Below, in pieces: positions 53,301 through 64,000 of a DNA stretch of 64,000 nt. Numbering within the stretch: position 1 is the stretch's first letter; each line of letters starts with the position of its first letter. Source of the stretch: Onchocerca volvulus (Eukaryota > Nematoda > Chromadorea > Rhabditida > Onchocercidae); contig HG738137.1 in the NCBI GenBank assembly GCA_000499405.2, forward strand, positions 18,374,581 through 18,438,580. Reading direction: 5' to 3'. The position numbers and the translations under genes are program-made. The notes under the pieces are model-generated. The model saw only the letters and a program-made list of their open reading frames with translations. It searched no databases and had not been told where the DNA came from.

Positions 53301-54914
53301 TAATTGAAAGCAAGATATCTAGAATATCCTGTTATCTTTGATGATTTTCAAATGATTTCGCAAATTTTTTCCGGTAATCCGGCAATATTGGAAAGGTGAA
53401 TAACTGCGCTGGCAGATTTTCCGGTTCGGTAATGAATGCTTACTTCTTGAATTTGTTCTAAGATTCCGTGTAGTAATTTTTTTTGTTTTCAGCACATGTT
53501 CATCAATTTTGATGTGCTTCTCAACACGAAATAGTTGTTGTTGTTCCGCAATTTGTTCAATTCCAGCAACAATGGAGTAATGATCGAAACTGCGTTCATT
53601 AGAGCTTACCAGAATCACCTAGAAGATTCAGATTCATTTGCTACAGTTCTTTCACAATATAATGTGATGCTTCATTTGCTAAAAAATTTTCATCACAGAA
53701 TTTTTCGAAATTAATTAATCTTATTATTTCAATTTTAATTTGATTCAATCTAATCTGATTTAATTTAATTTCATGCATTTAACCTAATTGCATGCGAGCA
53801 AAATAAATTAAATGGAATCAGCTCAAAAAAAGAAAGGAATAGTACAAAAAACAAATGCATTTTGCTGAATTAGATTAAATGAGCTAAATTCGAAATCAGA
53901 AATGAGTTTTAATATGAAAAGATTTAGAAGCAAATTATTCAAAATTCAATTTGAAAGAGAAATTGAATTTACCTAACTAAATTCAAGTTTCCTTAGGAAT
54001 TATTTCTAGCTTTATTTATTTGTCATTTCAAATAAAAAAAATGAATTTAAAAAAAAAATAGCAAATGTTATACCGAAGTAATATTGAGGTAATCAATAAG
54101 AGATTTAATGGCGTATGTGAGATCAAGTGTAGAAGTAAGGCCAAATTGTACAACGGTAGGATATAGATCCTGATCATTTATACTAGGATTTGTGGCAGCT
54201 CGTACCATAACTGGTGAATTCCAGAAATGAGCTAGGCCAGCTATTTCCAGCACTTCACTTTCACACGTCGAATCAACGTACGCCTTGAAATTGTATTATA
54301 ACGTGACATCTGAATCCCGATAGACGGCGACTATGAATAAAAGTAAATGCTTGAATAACAACCTCTACGTGTTGCTGGAAATGAAATGCAATAGCATTAG
54401 CGGTACCCTTTGCTGGATTACTCATCGTACATGTCGTAGCGTTTAGAATCCTAAATTATTCATTCATACGTCTACGCTTAAAATACCTTCCATGACATTC
54501 CAGAATATCCCAGAATCCGGGATATTCCAGAATCATTCAACAATATTTCGTGCATAAGTAATGCTTAAATATAATTCATCAATTTATTTTTAGACATAAT
54601 CAAAAGTTCTATGACATTTACAATATTAAATACATAGGATATAACGTGTGACAATACTTTTTATTTCACATTTTGATTGATTTGAAAAATTATTTTTTCA
54701 AATCTTTCATGTTAATTAATGGGAAATGTAAAAAGTGATAAACATACTGGATGGTATCATTAGTGCATAATCCAGCATTCTGACCATCCTTCAAGGCCAT
54801 TTCACATATATTCACAAGATTTTGATTACTTTCCAGAATGCCAAGTTTAATTGCATCACATAATAGTACTGATGTAATAAATAATATAATCATCTTCCTT
54901 TTCATTTTTGGCAT
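47388..54914 (-). CDS. Receptor-type guanylyl cyclase with altered metal-binding residues
   Basis: Single-span receptor of the nematode gcy family. About 20 small exons on the minus strand. The first (54914-54748) has a signal peptide ([19 protein letters not shown]). Extracellular ANF-receptor-like sequence follows: 54451-54363 and 54282-54077 ([35 protein letters not shown]), further exons to about 51820. The membrane span is at about 51450-51350 ([20 protein letters not shown]). The kinase-homology domain spans about 50850-49280, with APELL and [13 protein letters not shown]. The dimerisation helix is at about 49000-48850 ([17 protein letters not shown]), and the cyclase domain at 48750-47609 with [25 protein letters not shown] and NFASRMQSN. 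The last exon, 47542-47388, adds a short tail. Where active cyclases have FSD and GDA, this protein has FCQ (48657-48659) and GET (48209-48211), so both metal-binding Asp are changed. Ligand unknown. Several extracellular exon limits are approximate. Confidence 0.9.
48413..48460. repeat. Two-copy 24-bp tandem repeat in a cyclase intron
   Basis: The unit AATTTGCAAAATTTATTGAA plus AATA occurs twice without a change, at 48413-48436 and 48437-48460, in the intron between two cyclase-domain exons. Confidence 0.9.
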
Positions 54915-56518
54915 AAAATGCAATTTCTAAAATAAAATTTTGTTTCAATTCGGCTTTTTTTTTTTTTTTTTAAATCAGATTATATCCCACAAGTATGATT
55001 TATCGTAAATATTACGAAGCAAAAGACAAGAACTAGAATGAGTAAAAGGTGAATTAAATATTGTAAAATATATAATTAGATATTTAATCAATTATTTTAG
55101 AAACAGCTATGGAATAATGAAACTGAACTTTCAAAAGTTTAATACATCATGATAATTGTTTGTTCCATAATAGATCAAGCTTGTCTCCGGCTGTCTTATT
55201 CTTACTTTACGATCGGTCTCAAAAACATCTGAAAATATTACGAGAAATTATACTGTAATCCTTGATATCTGCTGATGCAAGACATTCAGTTCAAAAATCG
55301 ATATCCAACATGGATAATAAAGTTGGCTGATGTTAATGACAAATTTCTGCTTCGATATAATGAGTGAGAATGAACCTGGCAACAAAAAAGGTAAGCAGTG
55401 AAGTGCAAAGCTTATCTTCTTCATTAGTCATTTCATTAGTTGAAATGACTACTTTCACATCAAATAATAGTCAATAATGATTATTTTTGAAATAATAATT
55501 CATCTTAGTTTAGATACTAACAATTATACAGAAAAAAGTAACGTATAATTTGCAGAAATATTTAATCAACACATTGGCATTTAACACATTTGAATGTAAT
55601 TTTGTTTGCATCAAAGATTTACTATCCATGTAATACTTATATCGAAATCTTTTGTTATTTAATATCAATGATAGACACTGATAGCGATATTGAGCAAAGA
55701 CAGATTTGAATGATTCTTTTGAAAGTACAAAGGTCAAGAAATAGGTTATATAATTTGGCACGTAAAACTAAAATTTTCTCATACTGTAGGTATAAGAGAT
55801 GTCGGAATAGTTGTATTCCTCAAAATTTTGATATTCAATTATAGCTGTGATTTCTTCACTTCTTTTCTTTGCTTTTTTAATTTCAAAATACTGAGTTTTA
55901 ATTATAGATTGATTATGTGTTAATATAAATGTTAGCGCAAGGAAAAAAAAGATTTCATATCCGATTTCGATTTAATTTCCTTTTTTTTTATCAATTCGAG
56001 AAACTTGATGAAATCTGTTCTCTCTTAACAGCAAGAAGATTTGTTTATAATTCTTGAAGATATTCCGCAGTGATGGATTGCAGTCATTATCGCTTTATTT
56101 GCATTCCGGATTTGCGGTGACCTTGTTAGTTAGGAGCGGATTATTATGCTCAGTTAAATCTTTATTGGCTTTTCCCTCTTTCGCTATCCATAATGCATAT
56201 TGATGCTTATGTCGCTTTCTGATTTACCTGAGAAAAACAGTAAGTGCCGAACAATTTCAGGTTTTTATAAAGAAATTTTGGAATACAATTATTATCAGAA
56301 TAAGGCCTTTTTGCCAACAAAATTCTATAAAATGAAATTGAAATTTTCCATTCTTTTTTCACTTTTCCACGCTCTAAAGTGTTTGAAAAATAGCTTTCTT
56401 CAGTTGTTCGAGCCATCATTTCATTCATTTGAATGTCCTTCCTTTTGGTAACCTCCGTAATTACTTTCATTGTCGTTTTCATTCAACTTTTTGACCATTA
56501 AAAGAATCGGAAATTGCT

Positions 56519-56554
56519 CATCCATCCATCCATCCATCCATCCATCCATCCATC
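56519..56554. repeat. (CATC)9 microsatellite
   Basis: Nine perfect CATC tetranucleotide units. A short CT-dinucleotide tract follows at 56713-56729. Confidence 0.95.
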
Positions 56555-58369
56555 GATTCATTCAACATAATTTTCATTGTCAACATCCATTCCTCTTCCT
56601 ATCTTCTTTTTTTCTCTATCTAATGGTTTTTGCATGCTTCAATAGACAGGAAATTAAAAAGAGAAGAAAAATACATCGTTAAATTCAACTCATCATCGTC
56701 AAACTAATCAACCTCTCTCTCTCTCTCTCAACAACTTGAAGGTTGCATTCCAGAAGTAATTTTGAGGAGAAAAAAAAAGATAAGATCTATTAGTTGAATT
56801 ATTGTCAGTTTGATGAATATATATATATGCTTAGCTTTAATGAATTTATTTACATTCATTTCGATGTGAAATTGTGAAATCCGTTTTCTGAAGGAAACGA
56901 TTGAGAAGGAGACAGTTTGAATCAAATTATTTATCGTAGAGTTACATCTACTCGTTTATTTATCCATCTTTTAATGATTGCAATAGTAGCAAAAATTGTG
57001 TTCAAGTTGAATTTTAATTTCTGAATTTTATATCTATTGACTTAATCCATTTCAAAGGCAATTTCTGCTTCTCTTCAAAGTTTTTTTTTTTTCTTGCAAG
57101 ATTTAATCAGATCATAATTCATTTGGGAAATCATATTATCTTTTAAAAGTTGCAAAATATGTTTCTTATCTCCTCCTCCATCCAATTGTGAAGTTGTGAG
57201 ATGTGGAGATAATTATAGCTTTTCTGATGATAGAAAGCACTAAAAATCAAAAATCAATGACAATCGGTAAAACGATGATGATCATGGCTGCACAAGTTCA
57301 AGGACATTATTCAAGGAGATGCGTCCATAAAATTGTTTCTATCATTTTCTTTCGTTGATAATATTTCTTGTTAGTCAATGTGTACATCTTTTTATTAATT
57401 ATTGAATTGATTTAATTACTTTAAAATCATTCGAAAAATTAGCGTTTAAAATTATCATAAATTGTTCGATGAATATTTGATGAAGAAAGGGAAAAGCGGA
57501 AAATGAAATGTTAACTGATGATTGCAAGTGCTTTTCCCAAGATACTTCTGATGTCAAAAGCTTTCTGCAAATATTTCCATTGCCTTCGAACAAAAGCCTT
57601 TTTATGTGATTGTGAGAAATGTCAACAAGGCGGTAGAAACTCGATACCAAAAGATAAGCTTGATCAGCATTGACCTCTGACCGGTAATTTTGCTGTATGC
57701 TAAATTATTCATCATTTAAGAAAAAGCATATTCATCTGATGAAAAAATGATGTCGCTTTAAATAATCCGTAATCAATTTGAAAAATTTTACCAAATATTG
57801 AGTAAGAATAAAGCATGTTAATTAAATAGTTTACATGAGCAATGATTGAAAATTCTGGAAATAAATATTTTGATTTGATAATTAGTAAAGTTTATGACAA
57901 GAAATAATTGAACTAAAACATCGAGTCAAGCTGAAAAATAACAAAGTGCTTTCAAAAGGGAACAAATCATGAAACTCGATGAAAAAAAATAACACAAAAA
58001 AAGCAATTTTTCGTGCAAAATTTTCTTTCTAATTTAATACTTTCTTAATTAATTAAGATGAAGACATACTTCAGTCTAGTGATGATAGTAATCGTATTTT
58101 AAGGCATGCAAGCAAGATGCATGCAGCATAAAGCTTCAGCAGCAATTCTGTGATCATCAACAAAGATCTTTAAAGCAGTATATATTTTTAATTTTCCATG
58201 TTGAATTTTCAAATCAGTTGCTTGAGTGATTTATGTTTCTCACAGTACTGATATTGATCTTTGTAATACAACTGCAACTACGATTTTCCCATGCACATTT
58301 ACAGAATGATATGCAAATTTGAGGTTGAAGTCAAGTGCAACACCGTTGATTTCCCATCACGATAATGCG

Positions 58370-58383
58370 CAGCTGCACAGGTG
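58370..58383. promoter_or_regulatory. Adjacent E-box pair CAGCTG / CAGGTG
   Basis: CAGCTG (58370-58375) and CAGGTG (58378-58383) are separated by two bases, within a comparatively GC-rich island. Both are classic basic helix-loop-helix binding sites. Function is inferred from motif only. Confidence 0.4.
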
Positions 58384-61300
58384 TGTGCTCGCTATTTGTT
58401 TGCTGGAAGATTTATCGCAGACACTTTACGACGAGTTCGTAGCCCTTTCATCACTTTTTCCCATTTCGACAGCTTACGATGAAGGCCAATGAAATATTAC
58501 GATTTATTGATGCTTGTCCTCTAAAATTTTACAAACATTTATTTTCCAGACCTTATTTAGGCTTATTTAAATTTGAATTCATTTGGCCATGAAGCATATC
58601 GATAGCGCCAATACTATAAAATTTGCTGAAATCGAATATAAGAAATTATTGGATCCCAAAAGTATATGAATGGCAATTGCAAAAATAAATTTGCAATAAA
58701 CATATTGGACATGATTTTAATTGAATAACATTTGCTCATTAGTTAATTAAAGTCATGGCTGTCTCATGCAAATTCGGAAGGACAAATTTGAAAATCTGAA
58801 AAATAAAAATTTATTTTAAACTACTGATCAAAGAAATGATTGATACAATCCTTGAGCTAAGGATTTAATGTACAAATAATTAATTAATCAGCAATTAACA
58901 CAAAAGACGAGAAGAGTAAAAATTTTAATTCTTCGGAATATTCCCGTTATATATAATCTAAGTACTTTTTATTATCTTTGGAAAAAATAATAAAGATAAC
59001 TATACTATAATTCACTTTCTCGAACAACATATTTTGTCATTCAACTCGTGTATAACATATTGCGGATGGAATGATTTACGATCCCTCAAACTGTCTCTTT
59101 CTGATGACCCAACGATAATAATAGCATTTTGAGGAGGGAAATGTTTGTTATGATATGATTACTGTATTTAACAGTAATTATTGCTTCCATCATTTTTCAT
59201 CATTTCTTAATTTTTTTTTTTCATTGAACATGTGAAATATCGACATAAATATTTGAAATATCTGAAATCGTTTCAAATAATTATAACTATCAGGTATTTA
59301 AAACAAGATTTCTCTGTAAATTTTGTGTTGCATTGCAGTGTCGAACAACATGCATACACAATGACTTTATTTGAAACTTGAAATTGCAGAAAATATTCTC
59401 AAACAGGACAAACAGGATGATTTATGTTAGGAATTCGAGCACTAAATAAACCTTCTGATCTAAACTTGTTCAAATTGGAACTAAAGTTTGACGAACAAAA
59501 TCTGAATTTGAATTTCAGTTCAGTTTAAAGTTTAGATGATGATTTCTAAGACCTCCATTAATGTCAAAAAACACAATAAACATATTAAGTTCCGCTATCA
59601 CTGAAATTACAGTTCTTTTTGAATTTCAGTATTTTAAATTTTTCTCTAGACAGGTTTTCTCAATAAAAAAAAAAAAACCAATTTTCAAATTCTTTCTTCA
59701 ACATCCATCACATTTATCGTCATAATCATATTCTTGTTATAGCAAACCAGTGAATATCAAATTTTTATGCTTACAATTTAGACTTACTCCTCTGATATGA
59801 TGCAAAAATTAGCATAAATTAAATTTTGGATTTAATAGTAAATGATCTGATCATGGATAATGATGATGGTGTTGATAATGAAGGCATTAAAAATCAAAAT
59901 GAATATAATGATTATGCTTGCTGTTAACGATGGCATCTGGTTATTCCATGTGTTCTCGGGGCATATAACAAAAAATTGAAGGGTAAGGTTCTGAATTTAG
60001 CATAGCTTCTGGAAGAGATGAGACCACCCGCTGCTCGGGAACAGCATTTCCTGATGACTGCACTCATTCCAGCGTGATACGATGTTTGTTGCATCATGCA
60101 AATCTACTTTTCATTCGTTCTATCCAACTTACATATCAACAAAACATCCATCATGTGAACTGAAGCAAGCATTAATGAGCTAATCAATGACATTTATGCT
60201 AATTACTTCACGAAATACTCGAACAGAATGACCAGATATATGGTCAATATGTGAGCAATCATGATGATTTATATGGACAGCTTGAAATTTTGAAAGCAAC
60301 AGCTTTATTATTGCATGCACAATGCATTGTCAAAATCTATCTGTTGATCCTTTCAGATATCAAGTAATGATAAAAGTTGTAGAGCAATATCTTTTCTATT
60401 CATTATTTTTATCATTCGTAGGATAGCCTTGGCAAAAGTACATTCAGTCAAAATTTTCAAAATTATTAGAAGCATTTTAATTTTTTCGAAGTTACTAGGT
60501 TAATATAAAAAACTATTTAGCACATATGAGAATTAAAAATTAAACCGGTCTGGCTTACGAACACAGCGTAAATTGTGTATGCAATATAGTTTGAAGCAAC
60601 CCAACGTTTGGTTCCTCCCACAGCGTCACTTCTGCTCACCAAAAATGACGTACGTGAAGCACACACTCAACGTCTACACTTCATCCAAGTATATGAGACG
60701 TCATACTCATCAAAAGTTTGAGAATTGGTTGAAGACGATTCGTCCCACAATTCCTCTAATCATTTGCTTTACCGAATATAACAGCTTCATTACGTACTCC
60801 AGCTATCATGAGGGAAACTTCTGAGGGAACCAACTACTAGATTGTTTGATTGGTATTTTGCCTCTATTTTGAAGACAGATGATCGATTTGCACGTCAGAA
60901 TCGCTTCGGATGAACTGGTAATGTCGAATTATGAATTAAAATTTAACAAATACGAATTTCCTAATAGCCAGTATAATATTTATTAAAAAATTAAATGCAA
61001 TATCTTTTAGAAAATTTCAATAATAGTTCATCAAAAAAGAATAAAAAAATTTCATTGATGCTCATTGGATATTGTTAATTAATTTTATACAATTTGATCA
61101 AAGACAAACGATCCATTTCTAAATTAACTGCCATACCGCCACCAGTATCTTTTAACAAAGGTACCGCAATGCCGTTTCAAACAAGAGTCGAATATTCATT
61201 TAGTCTTTGTGTTCACAATTATCAGACCATGGTAATTATTCAGGAAACGGACAAATAATGGACAATACTGGACATCGATATAGTTAGAACCGAACCTTTT

Positions 61301-62235
61301 CTCCTTCCTTTCAAAAAGACCGCAAATTGTTGGATGACCCTCTTTTATGACTATTTGTTCCTTACATTTATACTGCATTATTTATTATACATATTGCATC
61401 TTTATGTATATTCTTTCTCTTCTACAGGGTATTCCCTGTGTTCATGAATTTCTAAACTGTCGCTAAATTTGCAATTAAATTCTAATTAAATAGTGAGAAA
61501 TATAAATTATTTTGATGCTTTAAAAAAACACATCAAAAAGTTAAAGTGAATTTTTTGAACTTTAATTACACACAAAATTGCTGATAGTTAATTCCATAGC
61601 AAAACAAATCTTGTCAAAAATTTGAAAACTTCATTATTTTTATATTTATTATCAATACAAATGCTTTATCGCCATTAGCATATACTTATAACTATGCAAA
61701 TCAATTTCTGATGACGATTCTCGAAGAGAGACAACGCTTGAAAACTGAAGATTATCCTGACCAGAATTGCCAAGATCATTTTTCCAGTAGCTTTCAAAAA
61801 TTTTTTGCTTTTTTTTTTTTCGTTTCAGTATTGATTGGTATCTGTTTTGTAAATCATTTCGCTTTTCTCCAGTTAATTACAATACTACTGAGAATTCCTT
61901 TATTTACCTTGGACAGTATATTATAATTGTTATTTATTCAAAATAATCTTATTTATCTTCTGTATTCAAGTTTCTAGTCTGACTAGTTTTTAAATTTTCA
62001 ATCATTTCAAGATTTTAGAATTCAACCAATATTTCAAAATACGGCTAAAATACTAGTTGAATTATGAAGAATTATAAATAGAATTAGGAGTAAAAATTAT
62101 TCAAAAAAGCATACCAATGTATCAAGTAAATCATTTGAAATATAGTGTCAAATATAAGGATCATTTATTAATTACTGTTAATTATCAAATACAAAACTGA
62201 GAGACTCGAGACAAAGATGGAATCAGTTCTACAAC

Positions 62236-62392
62236 CAGGTGCAGTACAGGTGCAGAACTTCGAAAATGCAACATGTTATCGGAATCTCTCATAGAGTACT
62301 ATGCATGTTATGGATTACTGAAAATATGCGGGATGTAAATAAAACTCATCGTAGGGGCAGTGAAGTATGAGGACACCTGTGCAACGCACCTG
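62236..62392. promoter_or_regulatory. Four CAGGTG E-boxes in two inverted pairs
   Basis: CAGGTG occurs at 62236-62241 and 62247-62252 (11 bases start to start), and its complement CACCTG at 62374-62379 and 62387-62392 (13 bases). They lie 0.7-0.9 kb past the 3' end of the Id-like HLH gene. This could be an enhancer read by bHLH factors. Confidence 0.4.
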
Positions 62393-63111
62393 GAAATAAT
62401 TGAGTAGAGTAACTATTGCACATTACACCATATGTCAATATCATCATTTGTCTTAAATCATAACAAAAATTTTAGGTTATTAATGATGTTTCTTGTGGAA
62501 AGCTTCCAGAAAAAGCTTATGATAACAAAATTTATTGAAATTTCGAGAAAAATAAAATAATATTTTTAATAGAAGCATTGTCCTCATTTCATACCGTACT
62601 ATTAATTAATCTTCACAAATTATAAAGCTTCATAACAAAGAGATGATGGAATGAGTTAAACCGATTAAAACTTGCTTGAATTCAAGTGGTTTAAATCAGA
62701 TAAAAATCATTTCGGTAGAAAAATTCACCCTATTTTTAGTTGTTGTACTTTAAGAAGGATATTTTACGAACATCGGTTTGTTTAGGATTGTTCTGAGCAA
62801 ATATGTCAACTTTAAGTCATTCAATTGAATTTTTCGTCACAAAAAATGTTAAGATGTCCGAAAAAATTTTTTTATCGATAAAACAAATATAAAATTTTGA
62901 ACATTTCTAACAATTTAACTTTCACACAGCTGCCAATAAATCAACAACATAAAATGAGAAATACTAAGGTAATTTATAAAACTGAATTTAAATCTGATAA
63001 ATTTGCAATTTTCTCTATGATTTTTAGCAGATTATAAATGGGATTTTTAAAATTTCGAACAAAATTTGAGTTATGATTACATTTCGATTATTGAACTACA
63101 AAATAACATTT

Positions 63112-63858
63112 CTAAGTGCACATTTGTTTGCTGGGCCTTAAAGGTCGTCGTTTATTGGTACATAAATGAAAATGTGATAATGCTCTATTCAAATTAGCAA
63201 TATCCATAGTTGACGGATAATTCTCATCAGCCATATTTTCTTCAGATTCCAACATCTTCTGAAATTCAGCAACATTAGATTAATGCTTTTGAATGAAACA
63301 CATCGATTTTATTAACTTAAATTAAATATGAATTAGAATAATTAATCGGATTTAATATTTAGATTAAAATAATGAATCTGTTATATGAATAAGAGATAAT
63401 AAATTCCTGAAAAATTCAAGTTTCTAAACTTCTAGGCGTTTGTATGTACCTTACAGTCTCATCTCAGTTTACTTCATTTCTTTAATTTACCATTAAACAA
63501 TTAATTATAATTATGAAATCAATTAAAATTAAATTAAAATCCACAGTCGAACCTGCAGAGAAACAATGTAATCCATAATATAATTGATAAGTTCCAGTTC
63601 TGAACATTGTACCACATTTTGTTCATGCGGTAACATGCGACGCAGTTTAGCAATTGTCCGCTTGCGTTCACGTCGTTTCCACGCTAATTTAGTTATGCGA
63701 TCACCTTGCAATGGTACTTGATAAAACTCCGAGGGCTTGCGTTTGGATGATCGCGAATGAGGTGATTCAGATGAAATTAATGGTTTGAATACTGATACTG
63801 TTGATGATGATGGTGATGGCACAGATATTGCATCTGTCGATGATGATAACAAAGACAT
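63112..63858 (-). CDS. Id-like helix-loop-helix protein
   Basis: Two exons, 63858-63553 and 63258-63112, joining in phase 0 to give 150 residues. Residues 1-50 are Ser/Thr/Pro-rich. The HLH lies at about residues 60-102: a basic stretch AWKRRERKRTI, helix 1 (IAKLRRMLP), a loop, and helix 2 (ELELINYIMDYIVSLQ). Helix 2 closely resembles that of Id/extramacrochaetae proteins, and the short helix 1 leaves no properly spaced ERxxR DNA-contact motif. Id proteins dimerise with bHLH activators and block DNA binding; this role is inferred here. The basic stretch means a divergent DNA-binding bHLH cannot be excluded. The second exon encodes KMLESEENMADENYPSTMDI and a basic tail. The ATG lies 9 bases after a TTTTAG acceptor, so trans-splicing or an upstream UTR exon is likely. 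Confidence 0.8.
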
Positions 63859-64000
63859 AGTAAGTATCTAAAATAATTTTGATTTTTCATTTCATTTTTT
63901 CAAAAAATTCATTTTAAATTCATAGATCTTCGGTATGATGGAATCGAAGTATAATAACTTCAAAAGAAAATCATTCTTTATATTAGAATAATGGAAGCAT

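Larger units (their letters stand above)
54915..63111. other. Gene-free interval, cyclase to Id-like gene
   Basis: About 8.2 kb. The first part holds the cyclase promoter and a splice acceptor at 54927-54928, 13 bases before its ATG. No exon-like frame was supported. Less AT-rich, more complex islands occur at about 58320-58480, 59940-60110, 60550-60840, 61090-61440 and 62200-62420. An 83-residue open frame at 60573-60824 begins MCMQYSLKQPNVWFLPQRHF; I do not recognise it. Confidence 0.5.

Noticed and set aside
55510..55761. 83-residue minus-strand frame starting MPNYITYFLTFVLS
   Set aside because: No family feature, no splice context and AT-driven composition; chance frame.
62216..62293. 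25-codon frame starting MESVLQPGAVQVQNF over the first E-box pair
   Set aside because: Too short and isolated, with no supporting splice or conservation evidence; the E-box reading explains the repeated GGTGCAG equally well.

Overview
The window is nuclear DNA of a nematode, most likely a filarial or other spirurid species. It is very AT-rich, its genes are split into small exons by introns ending in TTTCAG or TTTTAG, and several start codons sit directly behind such acceptors, as in spliced-leader trans-spliced nematode genes. An RXR-type nuclear receptor argues for a parasitic nematode, because Caenorhabditis elegans lacks RXR while filarial worms keep it. The species cannot be fixed from the sequence alone.

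Layout: (1) 0.4-4.1 kb, plus strand: 3' part of an RXR gene, from the middle of the DNA-binding domain to the end of the ligand-binding domain. (2) 5.4-8.1 kb, minus strand: a complete eight-exon mitochondrial trans-2-enoyl-CoA reductase (MECR), convergent with RXR. (3) 12.0-12.7 kb, minus strand: a two-exon gene for a 109-residue single-pass membrane protein of unknown function. (4) 12.7-22.4 kb: about 10 kb without a recognisable gene, then a pyrimidine-rich low-complexity block. (5) 22.7-32.2 kb, plus strand: RIF1, with both PP1-docking motifs and the C-terminal domain; its 5' end is unresolved. (6) 33.1-36.4 kb, plus strand: a seven-exon DHRS1-type short-chain dehydrogenase. (7) 36.4-42.1 kb: gene-free, with a hairpin and a 27-base A run. 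(8) 42.1-44.5 kb, plus strand: a globin with a long N-terminal extension. (9) 45.3-47.2 kb: a decayed Helitron/PIF1-type helicase and degenerate repeat units. (10) 47.4-54.9 kb, minus strand: a receptor-type guanylyl cyclase whose two metal-binding Asp positions are both changed. (11) 54.9-63.1 kb: gene-free, with simple repeats and paired E-boxes. (12) 63.1-63.9 kb, minus strand: a small Id-like helix-loop-helix protein.

The genes do not form one pathway. Points that deserve most attention are the atypical cyclase, the RXR tail with an unusual last helix, the clean RIF1 SILK/RVxF arrangement, the E-box pairs near the Id-like gene, and a dispersed repeat family with shared ends found at 10.0, 25.8 and 46.7-47.2 kb. 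All exon boundaries were read by eye from splice signals and reading-frame phase, without transcript data.
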